NCBI GenBank assembly: GCA_009760855.2
Contig: WPIO01000009.1
Location: 7,353,001-7,417,000, forward strand
Origin: Cristatella mucedo
Taxonomy: Eukaryota; Bryozoa; Phylactolaemata; Cristatellidae
Length of the DNA stretch: 64,000 bases
Direction of reading: 5' to 3'
Every line of letters starts with the position of its first letter. Positions within the stretch are counted from its first letter, which is position 1. This document shows, piece by piece, positions 35,960 to 46,676 of this stretch. A program made the translations under genes and the position numbers. A model generated the notes under the pieces. That model did no database searches. It had not been told where the DNA came from and saw nothing but the letters and a program-made list of their open reading frames with translations.

Positions 35960-37125
35960 CTGTCCTGCTCCTACTTTGCATTGATCTGCTGTTGCCATGC
36001 ATAACTAACATCATTAATATGTCACTTGCCTCAGGTCATGTCCGAGCACCTTTCAAAAAAGCTGTAGTCAGGTCACTACTCAAGAAAGCAGCACTAGACC
36101 AAGAGAACTTAAGCAACTACCGCCCAGTCTCCCTTCTACCGTTCCTATCAAAGATAATGGAACGAGTCGTGCCAGACCAGCTGAACTCATATATTGAAAC
36201 TTCAAACCTCGCTAGTAAGTTCCAGTCCGGCTTTAGAGCTAATCACTCCACAGAATCAGCATTGCTTAGGGTGTAAAACGACCTACTTAGGAATGCAGAC
36301 ATGGGTAGAGTATCTCTGCTTTGCTCGATCTTTTTGGCAGCTTTTGCTACTATCGATCACCAAGGTCTTCTTGAGCGATTCTCATCTCGCCTGGTAATCA
36401 CTGGCACTGTATTGCAATGGTTCAGGTCCAATCTCAGTTGGAGACTTCAGAGTATTGATGTGAATGGACAAAGGTTATCCGAGGTACCTCTGAAATATGG
36501 GGTACCTCAGCGCTCCGTGCTTGGTCCGGTTCTTTTGACGGTTTATACTCTCCCTCTTGCCGATGGGATTGTCAAGCACAATCTAGGCTTTCACTTCTAT
36601 GCTTCCCGACTTGCGTCAGAGCATCCCCTGACTTGACCACATTTAAAAGGAACTTAAAAACACACCTATTTAGGACAGCATTTAGTGGATCCCTGTGATT
36701 CGTCCTTGATGTGCTTATGTGTGCTGACACTGTGCATGCTGCCACTAACCGCATTTGCATGCTGACCCTGTGCATGTCACCCCTAACCATGTTATTAAAT
36801 AAATACCGGCTGATTTAACAGCCTCTTTTGTATAGCGACTGAAGAGCCTTGACGGCTATCACCACCACTTACAGTGGCGATAAAGGATCGCCCACTACAG
36901 GATTTGAGCCCACGACCTCGGGGCCAAGGTCGTGAAAAGCAACCGCCTTGCCTAGTGAGCCATTACGGCTCACCCTTCATGTTGTTTATCAAGCATGACA
37001 TTACTCACCATTCAATTATGTTTCCCTTTGCAGCAAATGTAAAGCGCCTAGAAAGAGATTGAGTTCTCTGAGGGTGCTGTATCAAGTGTATTATTACTGT
37101 TATTGTTATTCTTATTATTATTGCC
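35960..37125 (+). mobile_element. LINE-A with RT domain, internal deletion and SINE-1 insertion
   Basis: RT blocks in order: KKAVVRSLLKKAALDQENLS, NYRPVSLLPFLSKIMERVV, FQSGFRANHSTESALLRV then a stop, IDHQGLLERFSS, GVPQRSVLGPVLLTVY and GFHFYA. The YADD box and thumb are deleted: HFYA is joined at about 36600 to the later conserved [10 protein letters not shown] region. The 3' UTR is interrupted by SINE-1 (36806-36974) and resumes to the tail and ATT/GTT repeats at about 37080-37125. CR1/L2-like by the arrangement of blocks. Confidence 0.85.
36806..36974 (-). repeat. SINE-1 copy inserted in LINE-A 3' UTR
   Basis: Full-length minus-strand copy; LINE-A sequence (CATGTTATT ... TGTTTATCAAGCATGA) continues on each side. 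Confidence 0.85.
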
Positions 37126-37250
37126 TACGGGCTATTAGGGGTACATGGTTTACAGATGGCGGCTCCTAGAGCTCATTGAGCGACACACTGTTAGCAGTCA
37201 GCTAAGCTGTTTCTCCTGATAGGGCCTTCTGGTCTTTTCATAGATAATAA

Positions 37251-37339
37251 GGCACTGGCCTTACCGCGGCAAAGAGAGAACATTCATCGGTACAGACCTT
37301 ATGAAGTGCAGCTACGGTTCACCTAGACGTCTGCTGAGG
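37251..37339. repeat. Right arm of ~90-base inverted repeat
   Basis: Ends CTAGACGTCTGCTGAGG, the complement of 35276-35367 with few mismatches. Confidence 0.9.
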
Positions 37340-37744
37340 CGGTAGGTAGTTGCTTTGTATGACGAACCAAAAAACCACATCGCTTTCTAGGCACCGTATG
37401 CTGAAAAGAAAGCATGTCAATTTTTTAGCCATGACATTCACAGTTCCAGAACGCGACGGGAAAAACCCTAAATGTTTCAGTCTCGCGAAGCTTAGGTTGT
37501 GAAGAGCTTGGACGTTTTTGGCTTCTTTGTCGAGAAATCAAAAGATTACTTGAGGTCAGTCGCTAGTGAGCTGCAGGTTTTGGAAGCAATACAACTGCAG
37601 GCTCTGAAGCTAAAAGAGGAGCACAACCAAACGAACAGATTCGTGAGAACGCTGATGCGACTGGAGGCCTGAGTAGCAAGTCATTCCTATACGTCGGTCG
37701 GAGCAAGAGAATGAAGGTGAGCCTAAAGGCGAGCGATGGAATCT

Positions 37745-38560
37745 TAATAATAATATATTTGATATAGAATCCTCAGGCAGCTCGATCTCTTTATAGGCAC
37801 TGTGCATTTGCTGCAAAGGAAGCAGGATCGAACGTTTAGTTGTGGTATACTCAATGGCTACAAGCATATCACGATTAAGGGCGACATACACTGGGTCAAC
37901 ATGCAAATACGGTTACTCGCAGCATGCAGTGTCAGCACGCGTAAGCACATAAAGGACGAATCACATGGACCCACTAAATGCTGCAATATATAAATGCGTT
38001 CTTTGTTTATTTTTAAATGTAGTCAAGTCTAGGAATGTATGAAACTCTGCTGCTTGATTCGGAGCCAGTGCAGAGCGGAGGGAAGCGGTGTAATGTGGCA
38101 ACAGCTGGGAGGCTCGTGCCAGATAAGTCTAGCTGCAGAGTTTTGCTTGGACCGACTGTGAGAGTCTTATTGCATAGGCAGGAAGACCAGAGTCGCAGAC
38201 GACTAGACATGACGCCAAATATGCATGGACCAGCTTTGCTTCGGTGTCTTTATCTAAGCAAGTGCGAATTTTCTGCGATGCTGTGTACGCAACGGTAGGC
38301 AGAATTGACCGCGGAACAGGTAAGGCCATCTAGTGAAAATAAATTTGGAAAAGAGTCGCCCAGATTCCCTCCAGTGGCAACAAGAGATATTCTGGCAGAC
38401 CCGATTTAAATGGTTGGGCTTTCCAATGACCAAATAGCAGTTCGGTCTGTCCGTGACTGGAGAATTGATTTCACCGGCATTTGATACGATCCAGTTTCCT
38501 GCTATCCAAGTGCGAATGTCAGCAATGCATCTGCAAACTACAGCTCGGTCAGCTGCATAA
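37745..38560 (-). mobile_element. LINE-A 3' fragment, diverged
   Basis: Tail at 37745-37815 and RT C-terminal remnants (LVHAYLASCL, RCIADIRTWIAGNWI) in the minus direction. Many frameshifts. Confidence 0.65.
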
Positions 38561-39264
38561 AATGAAAGCCCTCTTTTCTTTTTAGTAAGCTGCAAGCGCC
38601 CGCGTGGGAGAGCCACAGAAATTCAAAATAGTGAGGCCGGACTACAGCCGCTAAACCACACGCGCTCAGCAAGTTCAAGCAGGCTCTACCAAGGAGCCTC
38701 TGTGTGCAGAGAGGAATATGCACGAAGCAGCTATACCGTATTAGCACACTTCAAGGCACAAACCTGCTTGCTCAAGATGACTTGGCCATACATCGGCAGC
38801 AGAGTTTACCGACCAGCAGGCCAGAGCACTGAATGCTCACACCAGCTGTCTTCCGAAAGACCAAATAGTTCCATTAAAAAAAAGAGGATATAGCGATAAT
38901 GCTGTGAGAAAATTATTCAAGGACATGAGTATATTGTGAGCAAATCAATCAACATTAGTAGGTCTGTTGTTTATTGCTAAGACAAAGAAAGTGCGTCTAG
39001 TAGACCCCAATCACTCAATTATTATTTACGTAAATTGTTTAGCCAAACTAGAAGGAGTCGCGTCTGCCCTCGGCTAGTTACACTGCGGCGGCAAGAAAAT
39101 GGCTGCACGACGGCACAGTAGCGGCATTTCAGGCTGCGCCCAGTCGAGGTTTGGTTTGTTTGAGTCCCCGACTACGGACGGGCCTGTGCGGCTTCAGCCT
39201 ATTGAGGGCAATTCCCTTTTCGCTGGATTTCGGTGTGGGACCGGGCCGTTGCAGTATTATATAA

Positions 39265-39413
39265 TAAAAATATAATTCATTTGTATAACACTCCAAGAGA
39301 ACGTAATCACTATTCAGGCGCTTCACATTTGCCTCAGGGCTTGAGCCCAGGACCTCAGACAGACCTCGGGTCTGGGCGAGCACCTTAACCTTTGGACCAA
39401 TCCAGCTCGGCAG
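39265..39413 (-). repeat. SINE-2 copy
   Basis: Tail TATAACACTCCAAGAGAACG, B-box remnant GGCTTGAGCCC and A-box-like CCTTAACCTTTGGACC in plus orientation. Confidence 0.75.
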
Positions 39414-39628
39414 TCGCTTGCAATGTATTGCATGAGAATGCGTTAGCACAATAGAGTGAAACATTTTCTGGGTGCACTTTGAATCTAGTCTAGTCTTATA
39501 CGCAATGTAAATTAGCGCTTCACGTTGGCGATTCGAGGATGATTTTCAGTGGAATAAAGTGGATTGCGATATTTTCCCAGGTCATTTCGGGCAATTGCCG
39601 CGCATTGCCAGAGTGTGCGGATGAACAA

Positions 39629-39650
39629 TTTTTTTTTTTTTTTTTTTTTT
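39629..39650. repeat. T22 homopolymer
   Basis: Twenty-two T residues with no SINE/LINE joined to them; unexplained. Confidence 0.95.
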
Positions 39651-39999
39651 AAGTTGGTGCGCATATAAGACAGTGCGCTTTAATCTGCAATAAAAACCGG
39701 AGCTCGGCGCAATCTATGTCTAGTCACTTGCACTGTGGATGCGGTGGATTGGAGTGGATTGCGATATTGGCCCGGGCCGCTGCAATCTTATTTCAGTGGA
39801 CTTCGTGAGAGCGCGCGAGCGCGTGAAATCTTTTTGCGTACATTTTAAACGTAGCGTATTTTTATAATAAACAATATTTTTGGAGCTGATTTGCCGTGGA
39901 TTTGAGGTGAACTACAGTGGGTTGCGGCGGTTGATTGCTGTATGGGTCTCCGGCGCTTCTTCACTCTATGGCTCTATGGCCTATCTGTCAGATATACTA

Positions 40000-40445
40000 G
40001 TCAGAGATATCTGTCAGATATACTACACCATCAGGCCAAGCATCGTACCACACGCTTTTCGGAATCCAACAGTCTAGAAATACCTCGTACAAACCTTAAA
40101 TCCTTTGGAGACCGTGCATTTAGTTCGTATGCTCCCAAAGCCTGGAACTCCCTCCCGACCTGCGTCCGAACATCCCCTGACCTGACCACATTTAAAAGGG
40201 ACCTAAAAACACACCTATTTAGGACAGCATTTAGTGGGTCCCTGTGATTTGTCCTTGATGTGCTTATGCGTGCTGACACTGTGCATGTCACCCCTAACCA
40301 TATTATTCATTTCGTTTGTTTTTTCAAGCATGATTTTACTTACCATTCAATTGATTTCACTTTACAGCAAATGTAAAGCGCCTAGAGAGAGATTAAGTTC
40401 TCTGAGGGCGCTTTATCAAGTGAATTATTATTATTATTATTATTA
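40000..40445 (+). mobile_element. LINE-A 3' end with RT C-terminus
   Basis: [19 protein letters not shown] and TTFKRDLKTHLFRTAFSGSL are intact in one frame, followed by the 3' UTR, hairpin tail (CTAGAGAGAGATTAAGTTC) and ATT repeats. One of the younger-looking copies. Confidence 0.85.
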
Positions 40446-40703
40446 CATTATTACAGCTCATTTGCGTAAGTACGCATGCGCACAATTACATGAAATTTGG
40501 TGGATAGATCAAATAAATCAGAGGTGTACTGCAACATCCGCCGAACATTTGAGCTCAGCAACGCCAATGTTCTATCAATTTTAGCCTAATTAGAGTGAAT
40601 TGTGGGTGGGTTGCGGTAATTCGTCGAACCCTCTAAATGGGAGGAGACTGGCCGCTACGTCGCAGCCGGCAGGACGAATGTATTTTTTAAGGAGAAGTTA
40701 AAG

Positions 40704-40828
40704 GTCAGCTGACTCTAAGCGCCGGATAGAGCCCTATCGGGTATCGTCCGCTTGCAGAAGGCGGTAAAGGATTGCCTGTTGCAGCAGTTGACCCCACGAC
40801 CCCACGGTTTGTGAAGTTCGAGCACCTT
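40704..40828 (-). repeat. SINE-1 copy, heavily decayed
   Basis: Only the body (CCGCTTGCAGAAGGCGG) and the CCCACGAC head part are recognisable. Confidence 0.45.
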
Positions 40829-41924
40829 TCACGGTCTCAAAAGGATTTGAGGTTCGCGCGAAGTATAGCTAAATGATTTGATTCAGAAAAGCTGTTGTTA
40901 CCGTTCTTAGCCTGGTGGGAGAGTAGATCTTATAGTCAGTCTGAAGCCAAAGAATGAAGGCGCCTAAAAACAATGACAGAACTTACCCCAGGGCTAAGAC
41001 AAAAAAGTCCGCTCATCCCTTCGTAGGCTTATGTTACTTGGGCAGGACAGCACACAGAGTACGGAAAGGGTCAGGAGCAGACGATAAATAATTATTTTCA
41101 TGCGCGTAATCGCTATTTGTTTCGGAGTAAATTTGTATGCCATCTCGGCGTAATTAGTGATAAAAATTGCTGTTTTTCTGCATCTCTCGAGGCCCTCAAC
41201 CGTATAAGTTCAAATTAAATAATGGCTCGTTGCTTCAGTCTTTTCGCCGCCTGATTATCGAAGGTAATATTTTCCGTTGTATTTGCTCAGGGCAATAGAT
41301 AGCGGATGTCTTTAGCCCTAAGCCGTTGGTAAACCGAAAAAGCAGTCCCTATTGGCAAAAATGCAAACTTTATCATCCAATTGTCCTCAGGGCATTAAAA
41401 TAACGGCAGCTGGTTAAAAGGTTTGTTGAGGTCCATCACGCAGGACGACCTGTGAGGCAGGCTTTCTTGCAAACTCATCAAAAAAATGCCGACATGTTGA
41501 AAATTAACTCCTTTAATTAATTAAAAATTTTCGATGCTTTAAAAATGATGTGGGATTAAATATACAGCTGACGCTGTCTATGTAAAACTTAAAAATGGCT
41601 CGCTTCTAACCATTACAAATTCTTATTTCCGAAATTCGTACAGTGGCATGGAATTTATTTTGCATCGTTTAAGGTTCAGCTATTGACGTATCTGTTCCTT
41701 TGAATTTTTCAAAAACGCCCCAAAATGAATTCGTCTTTTTTCTGTGTACTTTTCGTGCTCACCATTTTTAGTGAATGTTGAGTTTCGTGCTCACCAATGC
41801 ATGATTTAGGCAACAGACAAGCGCTATGCAATGAGACGATTCTGTCATTACAGTGCATAAAGTCAGCAGCTAACATGTAGTAGCCACGATAGTTTTAAGA
41901 CTCGTCACGGGCTATGCATCTCAC

Positions 41925-42118
41925 CAATTGGACAGAGACTGAAGAGCTGCATTCATGTAGCAGGTATTGCCCAGGTTCTTGAGCCCAGCTAGGCCCGGCA
42001 GGTCAGTGTCTTCAGCTGAAGGCTCGGCAGCAGCTGCTGCACCGGCAGATGCCAACAGGCCTATTGATCCACTGTACATGCCGACCGATTCGACGAGGTT
42101 CAATACAAAACCGGGGTC
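41925..42118 (-). CDS. Orphan USP20/USP33-like exon with catalytic Cys box
   Basis: Minus-strand exon of 64 codons plus two bases. It ends in [23 protein letters not shown], then TG before a GTGAGA donor; the split codon would be cysteine if the next exon starts with C or T. This is the Cys box of ubiquitin-specific proteases; the catalytic cysteine codon is at 41962-41960. The wording [21 protein letters not shown] is that of USP20/USP33, which remove ubiquitin from substrates. The acceptor is taken at GTAG before 42118 because a TAG stop lies directly upstream in frame. The N-terminal part has an alanine run. No Asp/His-box exon and no ZnF-UBP exon was found on this strand. It may belong to a gene with very long introns or be a stray duplicated exon. 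Confidence 0.7.
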
Positions 42119-42286
42119 CTACTAGCTTGCGGTTCTGAGTATCTCCTACTGTGCCTATGCATGCTTGTGTAAGTTTGATACCTTGGCTTGACATTAATTC
42201 TTGGTTATTGCATCTCTGGCAGTAAAAGTTGTAACGAGCATGGATAGAGATTCGGTTTTCTTATCTTTCTATTTGCCCAGGAGGTA

Positions 42287-42428
42287 AGGTTCTCGATGGC
42301 ACACCTAGTAAGGCGGTTGCTTTCATGTCCTCGGTACCGAGGTCGTGGGTTCGAGTCCTGCAGTGAGCGATCCTTCATCGCCCACTGGAAGCGGTGGTGA
42401 TAGCCATTAAGGCTCTTCTGGTGCTATA
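42287..42428 (+). repeat. SINE-1 copy, 5' part, split by an LTR
   Basis: Head with A box (TGGCACACCTAG), palindrome CCTCGGTACCGAGG and B box GGTTCGAGTCC, body up to GTGCTATAC. The remainder of the tail reappears at 42709-42740. Confidence 0.85.
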
Positions 42429-42432
42429 CTTT

Positions 42433-42708
42433 TGTGTGCGCCTGCGGCTTTAGCTGTTGTAATTACCGGATCCCCTTGATAATGTACTCGTCTCACCTGT
42501 GGCCAATAGTTAAGCCATTGACACAGCGAAGCGTCTGGCAACTAATGCATGTTATATTTCGTGTCGTCTGCTGCGATTGATCGAGCTCTCATATATGTAG
42601 GCTTAAAGAGTAATAAAGGAGAATCTCAATTACTGCTCACGTTCACTCGCTGTGTCTCCGTGAGACTCCACTAGTACAGCCGCCGCCGGAGCCACTGTTT
42701 TTACAACA
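42433..42708 (+). repeat. Solo-LTR-like repeat, copy B
   Basis: About 276 bases beginning TGTGTGCGCC and ending ACAACA. It has a TATATGTAG box and AGTAATAAAGGAG (polyadenylation signal), followed by TGTGTCTCCGTGAGACTC. Similar copies are at 43918 and, inverted, at 58212. No internal retroelement region follows. Confidence 0.75.
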
Positions 42709-42740
42709 ATATGAATAAGGCCGCTAAATCAGATAACATA
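42709..42740 (+). repeat. SINE-1 tail remnant after LTR B
   Basis: ATGAATAAGGCCGCTAAATC matches the SINE-1 tail that should follow GCTATAC, showing the LTR landed in the SINE. Confidence 0.7.
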
Positions 42741-43489
42741 TTTTTTATATTATATATTTATAAGAGCGAAGTTTTGGGATGATATTTGTACAATACGCTG
42801 TGGGAAAGCTGTGCCTACACAAACATCGGCGCAACAATCGGCGATACGCTGCCTCTCTGGTACCCGTAAACGTGCGTTTAAAAGAAATGGAAATACAAGA
42901 AACGATGCGGTTGTAAAAAAAATTTGCATTTGATGTTCTCAATCCGACCTCAAAAGCTCATTGCATGCGGCTGCATCGCATTAACTCGGCGCAACTCGAA
43001 TGAAATAGTGCCACATGGTATTTCGAAAGCTTCTGTAAAAATAAAGAGTACTATGAAGCGAATGCGTACTTCGACCATTAATGTGCCGCTGACAATATTT
43101 AAGCGATTGTCAACCTTCGACGTTCAGTCCTCTACAAGAATTCCTGGATACGACGTGGGGCGCCCTACAGAATAGAACGGGAGCTTTGGGCAGCTAACGT
43201 TGAATGTGCTGGAAATTCTGCATTCGTCAGCCTAAGCAGAGGAAGCCGGGCTACTTGCGATTGCAAAAGCAATAGCGAAATGTACTATGCTCGCCTGCTA
43301 TCGAATACCGCACTGATACTTAATGTTTCTACCTCGACCATCTTCGTAAAGGTGCCATATTTTTACGAGTATAAGTCGCACCCTTGCATAAGTCGCAACC
43401 TAAATGTATGGACCGAATTTTTTTTTAAGTTTGTATTGAAAATATTGTTACTGAATAAATAGCTCATTTTGTATTAAAATAAGTTTCCT

Positions 43490-43690
43490 TTAATCATCAC
43501 AGCTAGTAAGGAACTCGTCATCAGTATCACTGCTAACGTTTTCATAGTCTTCTGAAACATTGTCAATGTCTTAATCGTCACTTTCCTCATAGATTGCAAT
43601 TTCTTCAGTTCCATCCAGCCTGTTTGAAATTCCCGTCTTCCTGAACCACTTCACGGTGACTTCTGCTCGATGCTCTCCCAAGAATGTCGA
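43490..43690 (-). pseudogene. pogo/Tigger transposase C-terminal remnant
   Basis: Covers only the C-terminal motif and acidic tail. It contains a TAA within the acidic stretch; the catalytic DDE core is absent. It cannot encode an active enzyme. Confidence 0.75.
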
Positions 43691-43875
43691 ACCCATTCAC
43701 AACCATTATTGATACTGACTTTTCTAATTTTTCCTGCAAACCCTATCAAACCCTATCCTATTTGAACAAGTAGAGCAGCCTAAATAGGTAAGCAGTGGGT
43801 CCCTGCGATTCGTTCTGAATGTTCGCTCATGCGTGCTGACACTGCGTGTTTTCAGTAACCACATTTGCATGCTGT

Positions 43876-43948
43876 TAATTACAACAGCAGAAACCGGAGG
43901 CGTACACCCTGTGGTTGTGTACGCCTCCGGTTTCTGCTGTTGTAATTA
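43876..43948. repeat. Perfect 32-base inverted repeat at the LTR A start
   Basis: Left arm 43876-43907 and right arm 43917-43948 are exact complements around a nine-base spacer. The right arm is the first 32 bases of the LTR, so the left arm is an inverted copy of the LTR's own end. Confidence 0.95.
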
Positions 43949-44188
43949 GCCAAGCGCCTGACACTAATGCACGTGCCTTACCTGTGGTCAAAAGTTAAGC
44001 CGTTGAAGCAGAGCAGCGTCAGGCCCCTAATGCAGATTATATTTCGTGTCGTCTACTACGATTGATCGGGTTCTCATATATGTGCCCGTTGAGAGTAATA
44101 ACGGAGGTTCTCGTTTACCGCGCACGTCCGCCCGATGTGTCTCCGTGAGACTCACACTAGAACGGCCAGGAGTCACAGTTATACAACA
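43918..44188 (+). repeat. Solo-LTR-like repeat, copy A
   Basis: 271 bases, TGTGTACGCC to ATACAACA. Shares TTATATTTCGTGTCGTCT, a TATATGTG box and the TGTGTCTCCGTGAGACTC block with copies B and C. The polyadenylation signal is mutated (AGTAATAACGG). Confidence 0.75.
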
Positions 44189-44544
44189 CTTGCGCATGTC
44201 ACCCCTAACCATAATATTCTTGTTATTTATTCAGCATGCTACCACTAACCATTCGATCGTGCTTCCTTTTCAGAAATTTCAAAGTGCCTAGAAAAAATTG
44301 AGCTCTCTGAGGGCGCTTTATCAAATGTATTATTATTATTATTATTATTAGTGGTAGTAGTAGTAGTAGTTGTAGTAGGCAAATAGCGGTTTTTTATTTT
44401 GACATTATTTTACTTGCAGTGCATAAGTCACAAGTTTATTTTTTCAAAAAAATTGGAAACAAGTGCGACTTGCATACTCGTAAAAATAGGGTAGGTGGAA
44501 AAAGTCGGTCAAAATGCCCCGACACCGATGAACGCCGCAGTCCA

Positions 44545-46410
44545 CACGCCGACTAACACGCACAGGGTGGGACCTTGAAAGTGCACGAGGAAGCTGAGAG
44601 CTCTGACTCCGCAGATATTAAGGGCTCAGCCGAAAAGTTGTCAGCCTTCTTCACGGAAAAAATTGTGCACACTCGTGCCTCCATAAAGCCCCCTCCGACT
44701 AAAGCAATTGCAGCATCACAACCTGTGACCTTCCTTAAAAGGTTTTCCGAGGTTTCTGCGAGCGATGTGGCTACCTTCATGAGGTCTAGCAAACAGAGCT
44801 CGTCTCCTGGAGACCGTATACCATCATCTCTGTGGTCTTCACTGGACGCAGACCAACTTAGCCATACCATAACTGAGATTTTTAATGCTTCTTCGGGAAA
44901 AGGGGTCGTCCCCAAGTCCTTCAAATCGGCAATCGTTGGACCCATACTTTAATAGATACGGAAGTCCTTGCAAACTATCGCCAGTTTCCCTTCTTCCTTT
45001 CTTGTCAAAGATTCTTGAAAAAATTACTGCTGAGCAGCTGGTTAAACATATTGAAAAGGATGGAATGTCAGAAGCAATTCAATCAGGGTTCAAGAGGCAG
45101 CACTCCACTGAAACTGCTCTCCTCCGTGATAACATTGGCGTTCTGCGTGGCAACGACGACGGGAATGTCACTGTCCTAGCTCTGCTAGATCTGTCAGCTG
45201 CCATCGACACCATTGATCACGATGTTCTACTTGAACGATTGAGAACAACGATCGGTCTGGCACGATACTCGGCTGTATTTGTCATTCAAACCGTCGGAAT
45301 CTGCTGCAGCAACTGACAAACTGAAAGCTTGCCTTGCCGACATTCGATCCTGGATGTCGGAAAACTTCTTGAAGCTAAATGACGATAAAACCGAACTGCT
45401 GCTCGTAGGACACTCTAAGCACGTGGCTGGATTAAAAGGCTTTGCTCTTCTAATAGGCGATGCTGTTGTGCGACCATCACCACGTGCTCGAAATCTAGGT
45501 GTCGTTTTCGACAGCTGCCTCAATTTTGAAAGCTTCATTCTGAAGACTGCTTCTACAGCTAGCCATCACGTCCGATCCCTATCCAAGATTAGGAGCTGTC
45601 TTCCATGGTAGCTTGCAAAAAATGTAACTAGCTCCTTAGTTCTGTCTCGGCTTGATTATTGTAATTATCTTTTGGCTGGGCTACCAAACAAAGTAACTAG
45701 GCCACTGTTGTTGACTGTGAATATGGCTGCAACGCTAGTCTTTAAGTCCCACACGTTTGAGCACGTGTCTCCTTTACTGAAAGAGCTAGGATGGGTGCCG
45801 GTTGAGCAACGGATACAGAGAAAAGCTCTTACGCTGACCCACAAATCCCGCCACGGCTTAGCTCCTTCGTACCTAGCTGAACTGCTGCACCAGTTTCAGC
45901 CTGTTCGCACCCTCAGGTCCCGTGTGGACAATAAATTAGCTGTTCCATTCCTCCGCTTAAAGACCGTTGGCGACAGAAACTTTAGCTCTGCAGGTCCTAG
46001 ACTGTGGAACTCGCCTCCACAATTCTTACGCAACGACAACTACTCTTCTGCTGCTGACTAAGGCTCATCCTTTTCAGCGGCCCGAGGTCGTAGGTTCGAA
46101 TCCTGCGGTGGGCTATCCTATATCGCTACTGCAAGTGGTGGCGATAGCCGTAAAGGTTATTCTGTCGCTATACAAAAGGGAGGCTGTTAAATCAGCTACT
46201 ATTTTTTTACTTCCATAGTACTCACTACCTCAACTGCTCTCCTGACTCTGCTATGCTTCCCATTTTCTCTTTGTTGCGCGACACGAAGCCTGTTGGCTAC
46301 CGAATGCGTACCAAAAGCCGCTTACGCTGTGAGTGCGCTATAGAAAACTCTCCTGCTTAACACCCACAAAGTCTTATGACTTTGTGGAGTTACAGACGGA
46401 GATACATTAC
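44545..46410 (+). mobile_element. LINE-B, longest copy, degraded CR1/L2-like
   Basis: Blocks in order: FMRSSKQSSSPGDRIPSSLW (pre-RT region), then after a frameshift VSLLPFLSKILEKITAEQLV, IQSGFKRQHSTETALLRD and LLDLSAAIDTIDHDVLLERL. A deletion removes the YADD segment. Then [58 protein letters not shown] and NFSSAGPRLWN. A SINE-1 interrupts the end (46066-46207), and the tail CTACCGAATGCGTACC to ACAGACGGAGATAC follows. It ends about 115 bases before the NUP37 start codon. Not functional. Confidence 0.8.
46066..46207 (+). repeat. SINE-1 copy in LINE-B 3' region
   Basis: B box GGTTCGAATCC, body, and a full tail ending TGTTAAATCAGCTA. The upstream tRNA head is truncated. Confidence 0.8.
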
Positions 46411-46523
46411 ATAGGAAGCGAACGGGATGGCGGAAGCGGCGACACGGACGGAAGCGGTTGTGCAGGCGGAAGCGAGCGGCTACATTTTTCTCACGTGTGG
46501 TCCGCATTGGCGGCTCAGCTCAA

Positions 46524-46676
46524 ATGCCTCTAGGCAGTCACCGCAGCGACTACTCGATAGAATGCACAGCGGATGTGCGGTGTATTGAGTTCTCCCCGTT
46601 TGAGTGGTCGCAAAATGTGCTGTTATTCGTCAGCGGGAACGTTGTCTGCGCTTATAACTGCAGGTTTGTTGCCGAG
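46524..46676 (+). CDS. NUP37: NUP37 exon 1
   Basis: 51 codons, MPLGSHRSDYSIECTADVRC through FVAE; donor GTAAGC, phase 0. About 23 residues precede SPFE, as in vertebrates before NPFE. Confidence 0.88.

Larger units (their letters stand above)
34106..41924. other. Intergenic/repeat-filled interval right of the first carrier
   Basis: Holds LINE-A fragments, a 90-base inverted repeat pair, SINE copies and a T22 run. No coding exon was recognised. Sequence 34106-35270 shows nothing that I can assign. Confidence 0.5.
43768..44355 (+). mobile_element. LINE-A 3' end interrupted by an LTR
   Basis: Starts at a CCTAAATAGG-type segment of the RT end, runs through CAGTGGGTCCC and GTGCTGACACTG to TTTGCATGCTG. 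It breaks at about 43875, resumes at 44189 with GCGCATGTCACCCCTAACC, and ends in the hairpin tail and ATT repeats. Confidence 0.8.
43355..44491 (-). mobile_element. pogo/Tigger-like DNA transposon remnant with nested insertions
   Basis: Terminal inverted repeats: left CCATATTTTTACGAGTATAAG and, on the complement of the right end, CCCTATTTTTACGAGTATGCAAG. TA follows the right end. Between 43490 and about 43690, minus strand, lies a transposase C-terminal remnant reading KWFRKTGISNRLDGTEE with one in-frame stop and then an acidic tail ending SCDD-stop. The F-K-x-GISN-xLDG-E pattern is typical of pogo/Tigger transposases of the Tc1/mariner superfamily. Sequence 43768-44355 is a later LINE-A 3' end, itself interrupted. 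Confidence 0.75.
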
